Shown here in pieces: positions 54,136 through 63,390 of a stretch of DNA of 64,000 bases. The notes under the pieces are model-generated. The model did not search any database. It saw only the letters and a program-made list of their open reading frames with translations, and was not told where the DNA came from. The first letter of the stretch is position 1. The number at the start of each line of letters is the position of its first letter. Location: positions 74,727 through 138,726 of the forward strand of contig JAEZTB010000019.1 in the NCBI GenBank assembly GCA_023443745.1, in the 5' to 3' direction. A program made the position numbers and the translations under genes. Source of the stretch: Bacillota bacterium (GTDB lineage: Bacteria > Bacillota > Clostridia > DSM-8532).

Positions 54136-54696
54136 ATGGCGTACATTGCTACAAAGATTTTTCGATTGGCGCAGGGAAATCTCTTTATTCAATCTGCTCA
54201 GGCCTTTGATAGTGAAGAATTAGTGACATTGATTCGGACCGTTAACGCAGAAAGTGACTTTTTAGCTCGTGGAACAGACGAATTTCATATGACTGTGGAA
54301 GACGAGCGTCGATTTATTGAGGATAAGCAGAATAACCCAAAAGAGCTATTTCTCATAGCAAGATTGAACGGCCACCTTGTGGGAACCTTGGGCTTCAGCT
54401 CCAGCCCTATGGTAAGATATAGCCATAAAGGCTCCTTTGGTATTTCAATTCTTAAGGATTACTGGGGACTGGGCATAGGGAAAAAGCTTATTGAGACCAT
54501 GATTGAATGGGCCGACGCCAATGGCATCATTAAAACAACACTGGAAGTCGATACACAAAACAATCGGGCCATTCATCTATACAAAGCCTTAGGCTTTAAG
54601 GAAGAGGGCTTCCTCAGGATGGACCGATGTATGGAGAATAAAGAATTCCGTGATTCTCTTGTTATGGCCCGTTTTAATCCGTACTACAGCAGATAA
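54136..54696 (+). CDS. GNAT family N-acetyltransferase
   Basis: 186 aa acetyl-CoA-dependent acyltransferase. The acetyl-CoA loop is YWGLGIGKKLIETMIEWA (about 112-129), and NNRAIHLYKALGFKEEGFLRMD is the usual C-terminal part. Similar proteins include RimJ/RimL and YkkB-like types; the substrate cannot be told. GGAGG sits five bases upstream of the ATG. It is a lone plus-strand gene between minus-strand units. Confidence 0.88.
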   Translation: MAYIATKIFRLAQGNLFIQSAQAFDSEELVTLIRTVNAESDFLARGTDEFHMTVEDERRFIEDKQNNPKELFLIARLNGHLVGTLGFSSSPMVRYSHKGSFGISILKDYWGLGIGKKLIETMIEWADANGIIKTTLEVDTQNNRAIHLYKALGFKEEGFLRMDRCMENKEFRDSLVMARFNPYYSR

Positions 54697-54712
54697 GCTT
54701 AAGGTATGAGTT

Positions 54713-55474
54713 TTAAAACCGATGAACACCAGTGCCATCACCACCAGGACTCTTATCAAAAGCACATAACACCATCACGACTATCAAGAAAACAACGATA
54801 AAACCTGTTAATATGAAAGGGTAATTATACTGAATTGTTACTGCTTCATCTAAAAACAGGGTCACAAAATAATTCAGAAGAAGGCTCCAACCATTTGCAA
54901 CAATAAAACCAATGATATTAAAGTTACGTTTGATGAAAATAAATCCAAGGGTCGCGAAACAGAAAATGGCCAATATCAAACCGTTTGTTTGCGTAAGGCC
55001 TGATGACAAGTATTCTATTGCTAGGCCATAGCTTTCCATGTCGATCTCACTGATAGAGTGAGTCAAATAGAGTGTTCCTGCCACTGCAACAAGGCTTGAA
55101 AGCGTCACCGACAAAATGCTTCCCCAAAAGTCTTTTCTGTTATAGCACCGATCCGAATAGTTTATAACATAAATCGTTTGGGTCAATAAAAGGGCATAAT
55201 TCAGGAATAAAAGCATGTAATGTTTTAGCCAGTTATGGATTATCAAAACCCCGAGTACACTTACGCAATAGCTTATGATAATTAGGATGGCACAGGGGGT
55301 CCGGCTATCCTTGGTCTTAAGAATTTTATACCCTAAAAAGGCAGCAGATACAATAATAAATAACAGAAAGACAACCCCATATTCTGCTAAGGTTATGCGG
55401 GGCGGAGCGATCATACGTTCCGCAAAATCTTCAGGAGATATGCGGTTTGAAAGGATATAGGTCCCCAAAAACAT
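54713..55474 (-). CDS. Polytopic membrane protein, unknown function, atypical 5' end
   Basis: At least seven hydrophobic segments; no family recognised. The first ATG (55474) falls in the middle of a membrane helix. Upstream the same frame stays open to 55591 and reads like a real N-terminus: a basic stretch SYRRSLRKVEKPKPDLK followed by GLIGAIVFSLIAMFLG. That extension contains no ATG, GTG or TTG; ATT at 55591, close to AAGGGTG, is the only start-like triplet. Either a rare start codon is used or the 5' end has been damaged. The tail is polar (DKSPGGDGTGVHRF). Confidence 0.6.
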   Translation of the reverse strand: MFLGTYILSNRISPEDFAERMIAPPRITLAEYGVVFLLFIIVSAAFLGYKILKTKDSRTPCAILIIISYCVSVLGVLIIHNWLKHYMLLFLNYALLLTQTIYVINYSDRCYNRKDFWGSILSVTLSSLVAVAGTLYLTHSISEIDMESYGLAIEYLSSGLTQTNGLILAIFCFATLGFIFIKRNFNIIGFIVANGWSLLLNYFVTLFLDEAVTIQYNYPFILTGFIVVFLIVVMVLCAFDKSPGGDGTGVHRF

Positions 55475-55667
55475 GGCGATGAGTGAAAAAACGATAGCGC
55501 CTATAAGTCCCTTTAAATCCGGTTTTGGCTTTTCAACCTTTCTTAAAGACCTTCTGTATGAATGGATGGTGTGATAAACCCTACCTATAATGCATCACCC
55601 TTATAAATATCTTATAATCTACAAGGCTGTTCGCCTCTCCCAGTGCAAGTTTACATTCTGATTGATG

Positions 55668-57311
55668 CTACTCTCTGGTTACCTCTGAACCCAGATTTAA
55701 GGTGTTCTTTTCCAGCTCCAAAACGATGTTATTTATGGTTTTGAGCTGATCGGCCGACAGATTATTGCCAACTGCCAATTGGGTATTGTATAAAATGGTT
55801 TCCAAAGTGTCATGAACATCGGATATCTTCTTTTTAATTTCCCGCAGGATCTCAGGTGAAACCATTTCTTTATTAAAGTCCTCTACGGTAAATACAGACT
55901 CTTTAGAGAGCGTATATTCCGTATCTCCCTGTACAACCGTGCAATCATACCCCAGAGTATTTTTGACGGTTTTTGCGAATTCTCTTTTAGCTTCTTCTTC
56001 ACCATGGACCAGGAAAATCCTGCTGGGCACCTTTTGGAAAGCCGACAGCCATTCCAGCAGAGCATCTTTATCCGCATGACCCGAAAAGCCCTCCAGATTG
56101 TAGACTTCGGCCTCTACGTTAATCTTTTCGCCAAAGATAGTAACCCTTTTATCTCCGTTGACAATGGAACGGCCTAAAGTCCCCTCTGCCTGATAACCGA
56201 CAAATACGATGCTTGATTTGGGATTCCACAGGTTATGCTTAAGATGGTGCTTAATCCTTCCCGCTTCACACATCCCGCTTGAGGAGATAATAACTTTCGG
56301 TGAAGGATCGAAATTCAATGCTCTTGACTCCTCACTGGTTCGGGTGAACTTCAGATTTTTGAAATCCAGAGGGTTATCTCCACGCATAATATAGTCCCTG
56401 GTTTCATCATCAAACACCTGGGCGTTTCTGCGAAATACCTCGGTGGCAGAGGTCGCCATGGGACTGTCGATGTAAACATTGATGTTCTTAAGGGCATCTT
56501 TATACTCGGAATGTCCTTCATAAAATCGATTTAGCTCATAGATCAGCTCCTGGGTTCTACCCACGGCGAAGGAAGGGATAACAACGTTACCGCCCCGCCT
56601 TGTCGTCTTGATAATAATATCTACAAGGTTTTCAATACCAGCAGAGCGTTTTCCGTGGTTCCTATCTCCGTATGTGGCTTCCATAATTAAGTAATCTGCT
56701 TTTTTAATAACGGTGGGGTCTCTTAAAATGGGCTTATTATTCATTCCCAGGTCTCCGGAATAGACTGTTTTGGAGACATCACCGTCTTCATTCACAAATA
56801 TCTCGATGATGGACGAACCCAGAATATGGCCTGCATCGTTAAATACAGCCTTCACTTCTTCATTTAGCTCTATTAATTGATTGTAAAGAACAGGAGTAAC
56901 CTGTTTTAAAGCATCTACTGCATCATTTACCGTATAAAGCGGTTCTACAAGAGGTCTTCCGGTGCGCTGATTTTTTCTGTTTTTCCATTCAGTTTCTTTT
57001 TCCTGGATTGAAGCACTGTCTCTCAGCATAATCTGCAATAAATCTGCCGTAGCGTCACTGCAATAAATCCGGCCTTTGAATCCTCTTTTAACCAGTAAAG
57101 GGATTCTGCCGCTATGGTCGATGTGGGCATGGCTCAGGAGCATAAAGTCAATCTCTGCAGGGTCGAAGCCAAAGGCTTCACCGTTTAATGCATCCAGTTC
57201 ATCACTGCCTTGAAACATACCGCAATCCAATAAAAATTTATGCTTACTGGTTGTTATTAAGTGGCAGGAACCAGTCACTGACATTGACGCGCCTAAAAAT
57301 CTAATCTTCAT
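55668..57311 (-). CDS. Metallo-beta-lactamase fold beta-CASP ribonuclease
   Basis: 547 aa. The metal motif SHAHIDHSGRIP has His61, His63, Asp65 and His66. DAGHILGSSIIEI and YSGDLG follow, then the beta-CASP region with IISSSGMCEAGRIKHHL and the C-terminal GHADKDALLEWL. This is the KH-less CPSF-like branch (YSH1/YpfD type), acting on RNA in the cytoplasm. A C-terminal helical extension of about 80 residues is added. The upstream -10 TATAAT lies at about 57347. Its RNA substrate is unknown. Confidence 0.9.
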   Translation of the reverse strand: MKIRFLGASMSVTGSCHLITTSKHKFLLDCGMFQGSDELDALNGEAFGFDPAEIDFMLLSHAHIDHSGRIPLLVKRGFKGRIYCSDATADLLQIMLRDSASIQEKETEWKNRKNQRTGRPLVEPLYTVNDAVDALKQVTPVLYNQLIELNEEVKAVFNDAGHILGSSIIEIFVNEDGDVSKTVYSGDLGMNNKPILRDPTVIKKADYLIMEATYGDRNHGKRSAGIENLVDIIIKTTRRGGNVVIPSFAVGRTQELIYELNRFYEGHSEYKDALKNINVYIDSPMATSATEVFRRNAQVFDDETRDYIMRGDNPLDFKNLKFTRTSEESRALNFDPSPKVIISSSGMCEAGRIKHHLKHNLWNPKSSIVFVGYQAEGTLGRSIVNGDKRVTIFGEKINVEAEVYNLEGFSGHADKDALLEWLSAFQKVPSRIFLVHGEEEAKREFAKTVKNTLGYDCTVVQGDTEYTLSKESVFTVEDFNKEMVSPEILREIKKKISDVHDTLETILYNTQLAVGNNLSADQLKTINNIVLELEKNTLNLGSEVTRE

Positions 57312-57551
57312 TCAATACACCTTCCTTGAACCTATTATAATCATTATATCATAGAAAAAGCTTGTCGGTTCAAATCGGCTAGTACGAGCAAGTACGAGAT
57401 GGAATTGGTAAGGAGCATCTGTATAGGGATGGCAAGCATTTTACATCATTTAAAAAAATTTGAACCGAACCTGAATGAATTTGTATCATATAGGATAAAG
57501 GCCTCTACAAACTATGAAAGGAACGAAAGCATAGGCAGGCTAAAAAAAGAT

Positions 57552-57587
57552 AAAAAAAGGCGCTTGGTGGACAAAATCCATAGCGCC
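57552..57587 (-). terminator. Terminator of the peroxiredoxin locus
   Basis: Stem GGCGCT..TGGA / TCCA..AGCGCC, followed by seven U on the minus strand, 27 bases after the peroxiredoxin stop. The rest of 57312-57551 holds no supportable gene. Confidence 0.8.
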
Positions 57588-57613
57588 TAAGGAGGAGTGA
57601 TATAAGTAATGGG

Positions 57614-58205
57614 CTAGACATCCATGGGGCCCGGAGGCAGCCTCAAGTCATCAATATTAATCGTCATTTTAGTCTTGGACTTCGTCGGGGTATCCTTTTT
57701 GTAGCACAAATACCAGTCGATGCAGCTTAAAGTTTGATCCTCGCTTCTTTTGATAAGCTCTTCAAAACTTTGTGGGGGTGGAACTAATACCGGCTCGCCC
57801 GGCTTCCAGTTTGCAGGCGTTACCACGCCTTCTTTCATGCTGATTTGTAAGGCATCCAGCAGCCGCAAAATTTCCGGAATATAGCGGCCATTGGTGTAGG
57901 GGTAAATAAACATGGCTCGTATAATTCCCTCGGGATCAATGATAAAAACATTTCTCACCGTCGAATAGTTTTTTTCATCCGCCGAAAACATACCATAGCG
58001 TTTTGCTATGGCACCGTCCCGATCAGCCAGTATGGGAAACGGAATTGTAACCCCCTGTGTTCTTCTGATATTTTCAACCCAAGCCAAATGAGAAGGATTA
58101 CTATCGATACTTAAGCCCAAAAGCAGGGCGTTTCGCTTTACAAATTCAGGATATTCCTTGACAAAAGCTACAAATTCAGTGGTGCAGACCGGGGTGAATA
58201 CGCCT
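57614..58205 (-). pseudogene. Peroxiredoxin (1-Cys, Prx6-like) lacking its N-terminus
   Basis: The frame encodes the C-terminal two thirds of a Prx6-type peroxiredoxin (STVRNVFIIDPEGIIRAMFIYP, and a C-terminal domain with WKPGEPVLVPPP). The first possible start, TTG at 58120, would leave out the active site. In the same frame upstream lies VFTPVCTTEF with the peroxidatic Cys at 58184-58186, but no start codon exists before the in-frame stop near 58255. About 30 N-terminal residues are missing. A GAACCC / GGGTTC inverted repeat sits at the break, so an insertion or deletion event is likely. Probably inactive. Confidence 0.75.
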
Positions 58206-58482
58206 GTTATAAAAAGACAACCACAAAATTGAACCCGTTTATATGAAGAATGGGTTCAATAAGGTTGTAAGTAAGAAGAGTCTCCCATAATAACCTTACG
58301 CCAATGTACAATGAATTATCGTTAACTCAGTATATGTTATAAAGTGGTATACTCGTTGTGGGGACGACGAAATCTACAGTAGGACTTGATTTTATGGCTA
58401 AGATTACAGGGAATAATTACCTTTAAAGCAATGATGATACTTACTTAACCATTACAGATATTGATTTGATAAGATAAAGTAA

Positions 58483-59076
58483 TTATATCGTTCTTAATTC
58501 ATAAAATACAAGATATTGTTCACCGCTAGGGTTACCGTCCTTACTTGTTTCGATTGCATAGCTCCATTCAAGTAGCATTTCTTTTCCTTCAAACAATAAA
58601 TCCCTAAACTTATAACGTACTATTTTCCCTGCTTTCCTAAGTTCTTCTATTTCTTGCTGTTTTACTAAATCTGGGTTACCTACAATGATGGTTTCATTAT
58701 TATTATTTATTATTGTTACATCACACTTATTCTCTGACACAAGATTCCAAAGATCTTTTTCTACTGCTTCAATAACATAGCCTGTCGTAGTTATTTTTAA
58801 CGTACCACTTTTAATTGCAATAAAATATGGGTAATAAATCACCAACGCTGACGATTTGTATGCTTCCTTGATTGAACGTGCAAATCTCATAGCCTCGTTG
58901 CTATTCACACCTACTACACGTGGTAAATTCAAATCATCACCTTTTTCGATAGCAACTCTAACTGTCCACAACCCTGTATCTTCAATAACAGATAATTGAT
59001 CATACTCTTTCCATTTAACAGTCGGTATTCCCAATGCCTTAAGCTCGTAAAAACCTAATAATTTATTAATATCTAT
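58483..59076 (-). CDS. Unknown protein between dGTPase and HD genes, probable AUA start
   Basis: 197 aa from the proposed start. It has no clear membrane segment or signal. I do not recognise a family; the segment DDLNLPRVVGVNSNEAMRFA and the following VIYYPYFIAIKSGTL look like part of a nucleotide-binding or ligase-type fold, but this is a guess. No ATG or GTG opens the frame. GGAGG at 59085-59089 is eight bases from ATA at 59074-59076, and the protein would then begin DINKLLGFYELKALGIPT. A TTG at 59034 is the first standard alternative but has no ribosome-binding site. It overlaps the dGTPase stop by 11 bases. Confidence 0.65.
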   Translation of the reverse strand: MDINKLLGFYELKALGIPTVKWKEYDQLSVIEDTGLWTVRVAIEKGDDLNLPRVVGVNSNEAMRFARSIKEAYKSSALVIYYPYFIAIKSGTLKITTTGYVIEAVEKDLWNLVSENKCDVTIINNNNETIIVGNPDLVKQQEIEELRKAGKIVRYKFRDLLFEGKEMLLEWSYAIETSKDGNPSGEQYLVFYELRTI

Positions 59077-60298
59077 TAAAATCTCCTCCTAACTCAAATA
59101 AATTACTGTAAATCAATTTAGCATATCTATCAGTCATACCTGCAATATGATCAACAATTACCCTACGCTTTGAAATGCCACTCTCCATCATATGATTTTG
59201 TGTAGCCCAAGGAAGTAATTTTTCGTCTCCCATAAACACGTCAAAGATGGGCCCAATTATTCGTTTTGCCTTTGCATCCATCGACTTTACTTCTGGGCTT
59301 TCGATATATGCTCTCTGTTTCAGGTCATTGAGTAGCTCATAGCCTTTACTAAAGTCTTCTTTAAAGTTTATTAATAATGATTCTCTGTAAGCCTTTTTGT
59401 CGTTTATTCCTCCTTTCTTCTTTGCCTCAAACCTATTCTTTGTTATTTCTGTTGCATTTTGTGCGCTAGTTGGCTTTAACAACTCAAGGTTATCAGATGA
59501 ACCCTCAACAAGATTCTTAATCACATTTCTTATTATGTCACGAGTCTCAAAGCATGAACAATCTAGTATAAGCAGATCTTGTATTGTATTTAATTCTTCT
59601 TGCTGAATTATTCCTTGTTTAAGAGCTTTTTCTCTTAATCCAGATATTGTAAAATCTTCAAAATCGTGACTCAAGTATGCAATTTTATCAGCCCAAAAAA
59701 CAACCTGTGCTTCTAGCGTTGGAGGAACCTCTGGGTAATATTCACTGATATCCAATTGATCCTGAAAATAATCACTCTTGTTCTTAAATAAGTCAGAATC
59801 ATGTTTCAGGATTCCTTCTAACACTTGTTGTGAAAGAACCATACCAGAATAATTGTTGGCTAACCTATCAAGGTACCTAACACTCTGTACAGAATGAGCA
59901 AAAACAACATCTTTCTCTTTAAATAATTCCTCAACTGCATGTCCGAATGGAGTATGACCAACATCATGCCCCATTGCAATCGCAGACGCTAAATCCCTAT
60001 TAAGACTTAATGCATCACAAATACTTGTAGCTATCTGTTCTACCTCAAGTGTATGGGTCAAGCGTGTTCTAAAATCATCGCCAAGATTAGACAGAACAAC
60101 TTGTGTTTTATTTTGCAACCTACGAAAGCCCTTAGAATATAGTATTCTGTCTCTATCCCTTCTAAAACGTGTTCGACCAGTCTCTTCGTTATGTATATCC
60201 TCTCGTAAAGTTTTAAACTCACAATGTTTTGTTGCAAATGGCTTTAGCTGTTCATCATACATCTTTTCAAGTTCTTCTGCTTTCCTATAATTGCCCAT
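59066..60298 (-). CDS. dgt: dGTPase-like HD-domain triphosphohydrolase
   Basis: 410 aa, family of deoxyguanosinetriphosphate triphosphohydrolases, which split dNTPs into nucleoside and tripolyphosphate. HD metal residues: His82 in RTRLTHTLEVEQIA, HD at 111-112 in GHDVGHTPFGHA, and a later Asp (VFWADKIAYLSHDFED). GGAGG precedes the ATG. It has its own upstream region with a weak promoter (TTGGAC, 17 bases, TATTAA) and an ACAATAAC / GTTATTGT inverted repeat at about 60342-60376. The strict nucleotide substrate is not known. Confidence 0.88.
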   Translation of the reverse strand: MGNYRKAEELEKMYDEQLKPFATKHCEFKTLREDIHNEETGRTRFRRDRDRILYSKGFRRLQNKTQVVLSNLGDDFRTRLTHTLEVEQIATSICDALSLNRDLASAIAMGHDVGHTPFGHAVEELFKEKDVVFAHSVQSVRYLDRLANNYSGMVLSQQVLEGILKHDSDLFKNKSDYFQDQLDISEYYPEVPPTLEAQVVFWADKIAYLSHDFEDFTISGLREKALKQGIIQQEELNTIQDLLILDCSCFETRDIIRNVIKNLVEGSSDNLELLKPTSAQNATEITKNRFEAKKKGGINDKKAYRESLLINFKEDFSKGYELLNDLKQRAYIESPEVKSMDAKAKRIIGPIFDVFMGDEKLLPWATQNHMMESGISKRRVIVDHIAGMTDRYAKLIYSNLFELGGDFNRY

Positions 60299-60444
60299 AT
60301 AAACCTCCCAAATCTCTCTTTAATATTACCACAATTATTTAAGTCCAAGACAATAACATTTTTGAAAGCAGAAGAGTTATTGTTATTAAATCTATAAAAT
60401 CACTTCAGACGCAGTTATAGCGCTAGCGTGGTATGGTCAGTTAT

Positions 60445-60477
60445 AAAAAAGAAAGCAAGACCTAAGGCCTTGCTTAT
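60445..60477 (-). terminator. Terminator of the HD-CYTH gene
   Basis: Stem AAGCAAG / CTTGCTT with a nine-base loop followed on the minus strand by a U-rich run, 20 bases after the stop. It separates the HD-CYTH gene from the dGTPase gene downstream. Confidence 0.78.
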
Positions 60478-60496
60478 TAATAAAATCTAATATGTA

Positions 60497-62539
60497 CTAG
60501 CAAATATGATGTAATTGTAAACCTCGTAAGTATTTCGATGTTCTTGTACTGTTCAATTCAGGGACTTGTTTTTCAATTTCATCCGTTAACATTTTAAGAT
60601 TAACTCGGTGTGGATAATCCGATTTCAATTCTATTTCTATCTGATAGTCCTTAATACATCTTCCGTCCAAAGTTTCATAACTTACATTATCGAATACCAT
60701 CTCAAATTCTATATTCTTACTTTTTAAATGTATCGGAGTACGATTGTTTCGTATTGTAATAACTTTTTTAAAAGTAGTATTACTGTTAAGAAAGTCTAAG
60801 TGTTCAAAAATAAAGTCATGTTCATTATTTATTTTATTTTCTTCTATTCTCTTCTGGAATTCAAACCTCTCATTCTGTCCTTCTCTATCCGATACGTTAA
60901 CAATCGGTCTTTTAATGGTTAATTCATAAGAGTCGCTTTTTTGACGAACACGAAGCGTCGAGCTCGATTCCTTCAATTCATATTTATCAGTGTCATAATA
61001 GTAGTCAATTTGTTCTTTCTCCTTCTCTATCTCTATTTTGTATATTTTCTGCTTATTTAAATAATCTTTTATTCTATCAAAAATTGATTTATCTTTAAAA
61101 TAATACTTTTTTTCTATTTCAACAATTTTACGAATATCGAAACTTAAAACTAAATTCCTTAATTCATTAATGAGCTTATCAATATTTTCTATTGGCATTA
61201 GCCTTAAGAGATTGTAATTAATAAATATAATGTTTCTGTCATCTTGCCAAATTACCTGCTCATCAGTTGTATCTTTCAGTATTTTTGATACTTGAGATAT
61301 ATCCACTACCAAGCCATTGCTAACCAGTACCCAGATATTCTCTTTCTTAAGCTTATATGCAGAAAATCCTGTGCCACTCTCTATCCAGAAATATTCTTTT
61401 TTAAGATCTTCTATATTATATTTATATCGTTTAAAAAGGGCACATACCTCTTGTTTAAATTTATCAAGAATTGGATTGGAATTGTCTAATACATTAATCT
61501 TTTTTGACTTCTCCCGGTTTAAAAAAGCTTTACAGAGTTCGGATAAAACAGGATCGTCAGAAAACGACCATTCCTGAAATGCGCTAACGAATGTCGAATC
61601 ATCCAAGAACACATAATCTGATACACTCAGGTCTTCACTTAATAATTTTTTAATGGAAGTAGGACAAAAATCTAATTTCTTTTCTATGTATAATTCAAAT
61701 ACTCTCTTTAAAATGAGTTTTATTACTATTTCCATTTGAATTTTAAAGTCGTGATAATACACGGCTTTCTGCATCTGGTATCTGGCTAATAAATATGCTT
61801 CTATATCTTGAATGAACTTTTCAGCTACACAAACATAATATTTATTGTTATATACGGTTATTTGGAGTGATGCAATAATTCTAGAAATATCTATTTTGCC
61901 AAATGTAACACCAGCACACGAACTATCACGAAGTAGATAATCTAATCTATCAGCATCTAGCTGACTACTAATTAATGATGACAAAACAGAAAATAGATCA
62001 ATAGATTCTAATTCATAATTTTCTTCATTCTTTACGTATCTTTGTTTTCGGATAAGGTCAGCAGTTGCACTTGGTGCTTGATTACCAAAATTCTTAACAA
62101 TAGCTTTAAATATAGAGCTATTCTTATCTGTTATGATTCTTGTCGTCCATACTTCATGTTTTATATTCTTCTCCATCTCGGGGTGAATGTCTTCAAATGC
62201 ATGAGAAAAAGGACCATGTCCAACATCATGAAGTAATGCAGCTAATAAAGCTATTTCTTTATCCCTATCGGAAATTTTGATTCCTAATTCTTTAAAAGTA
62301 AGTTCAAAATGACTGATTATACGGGTCATAACGTAAAAAGTTCCCAAACTATGAGAAAAACGCGTATGATCCGCACTAGGGAAAATTGTATTGGCTACAG
62401 ATAGCTGTTTAATCCTTCTTAATCGCTGAAATTCAGGCGTATCAATAACTTCGAGAAATTTTTCCGGAATAAATATATCCCCATGGACTGCATCACGAAT
62501 GACTTTTCCTCTAGGTGAAAATATTGCCATATTTGACAT
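60497..62539 (-). CDS. SAMHD1-like HD hydrolase fused to a CYTH (triphosphate tunnel) domain
   Basis: 680 aa. The N-terminal part is an HD hydrolase of the SAMHD1/YpgQ-like dNTPase group: HTRFSHSLG, LLHDVGHGPFSHAFE with HD at 104-105, and DADRLDYLLRDS at about 195-206. The middle (about 280-460) is unassigned. Residues about 470-680 form a CYTH domain: EIEKK (ExExK) at 474-478, TLRVRQK at about 528-534, YELTIKRP, EFEMVFD and EIELK, the charged strands that line a triphosphate tunnel. Joining a dNTP hydrolase to a tripolyphosphate-binding enzyme is chemically sensible. GGAGG lies nine bases before the ATG; a TATAAT lies at about 62597. Confidence 0.85.
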   Translation of the reverse strand: MSNMAIFSPRGKVIRDAVHGDIFIPEKFLEVIDTPEFQRLRRIKQLSVANTIFPSADHTRFSHSLGTFYVMTRIISHFELTFKELGIKISDRDKEIALLAALLHDVGHGPFSHAFEDIHPEMEKNIKHEVWTTRIITDKNSSIFKAIVKNFGNQAPSATADLIRKQRYVKNEENYELESIDLFSVLSSLISSQLDADRLDYLLRDSSCAGVTFGKIDISRIIASLQITVYNNKYYVCVAEKFIQDIEAYLLARYQMQKAVYYHDFKIQMEIVIKLILKRVFELYIEKKLDFCPTSIKKLLSEDLSVSDYVFLDDSTFVSAFQEWSFSDDPVLSELCKAFLNREKSKKINVLDNSNPILDKFKQEVCALFKRYKYNIEDLKKEYFWIESGTGFSAYKLKKENIWVLVSNGLVVDISQVSKILKDTTDEQVIWQDDRNIIFINYNLLRLMPIENIDKLINELRNLVLSFDIRKIVEIEKKYYFKDKSIFDRIKDYLNKQKIYKIEIEKEKEQIDYYYDTDKYELKESSSTLRVRQKSDSYELTIKRPIVNVSDREGQNERFEFQKRIEENKINNEHDFIFEHLDFLNSNTTFKKVITIRNNRTPIHLKSKNIEFEMVFDNVSYETLDGRCIKDYQIEIELKSDYPHRVNLKMLTDEIEKQVPELNSTRTSKYLRGLQLHHIC

Positions 62540-62724
62540 AGCTTATTTCCTCCATGTATTTTTTTGTTAAAGCACCTTACTCTGTTTAGTTTATTATACT
62601 ACATACTTCTACTGTATTCTACATTACTAATATTCTTAGCTCTTATTTTCAATAACCACCCTCATGAGCCTTTTCAGGACCTTAAGATATTGTAAAACAG
62701 CGGAAATATCCTTTTTAACACAAC

Positions 62725-63097
62725 CTATTCTGAGTCACTTCCAAGCTCGTTTTTATAAGTACAAAGAACCTTGCGGCCCTTTGGGTATACGTCGGTATAG
62801 CATTTCGCTTTAAAATCCTCAAACCACTCCCTGGAATTCAACAAAAAACTCAATTCCCTCTGAAGCTCAGCGCAATGATACTTAATGCACGATACAAATT
62901 TACATAATCACCGTTGGCATCATTATACACTTCCTGGTTAGCATACTTTTGTCTATGGAAAAGGACCCATCCGGCACCTCCAAACACTTGTAGCGACCGA
63001 AATTCTCAGGAAAGCGCTTTGCTTTTTCTTCTCTAAGCAGCTTCTTTCTACCAAACCAACCTACAAAACTATTCATATTTTCACTTATTTCAAACAT
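62725..63097 (-). pseudogene. Frameshifted remnant of an unknown gene
   Basis: Three minus-strand frames read in sequence. The first ends with GRYKCLEVPDGSFSIDK (62900-63097). The next begins YANQEVYNDANGDYVNLYRAL. The last reads LQRELSFLLNSREWFEDF and stops at 62725. Joined, they make a plausible soluble protein of over 110 residues with two frameshifts. The family was not recognised; a mobile-element origin is possible. Confidence 0.5.
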
Positions 63098-63114
63098 ATG
63101 TTCTTTTCGTACCT

Positions 63115-63153
63115 CAAAAAATAGTCTTTCTCCGAGGAGAAAGACTATTTTTT
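63115..63153. terminator. Strong bidirectional terminator
   Basis: Perfect eighteen-base stem AAAAAATAGTCTTTCTCC and its complement with a two-base loop, with U runs on both strands. It lies just upstream of the decayed gene and among other remnants, so the gene it once served is unclear. Confidence 0.85.
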
Positions 63154-63275
63154 ATATATAATCAGGTTATCCAGCTTTTTTGTTATAACTAGCTGCCTAT
63201 TGCTGAAAAAAAGACCTTTATTCGTATAAATCATTCTTTACCCCTCCTGTATCTTGCTTGAATTTTATAGCGCCT

Positions 63276-63384
63276 TCAGCTTTCTCTGAGAGAGAAATTG
63301 ACTGAAATTAATCAGAAAACTCGGAACCAGAACACCCATGACAAGCAGGTATTTGCAGCAACTGAAGAACCCCTTTTCACTTAA
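63276..63384 (+). other. Short coding-like fragment among remnants
   Basis: A plus-strand frame reads LSLREKLTEINQKTRNQNT and then HDKQVFAATEEPLFT before a stop. It has no start codon and no recognised family. Otherwise 63154-63390 shows no gene. Confidence 0.3.
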
Positions 63385-63390
63385 CATAAC

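Noticed and set aside
57399..57590. 63-codon plus-strand open frame after the beta-CASP RNase promoter
   Set aside because: No ribosome-binding site, and its 3' part is the terminator hairpin of the minus-strand peroxiredoxin locus.
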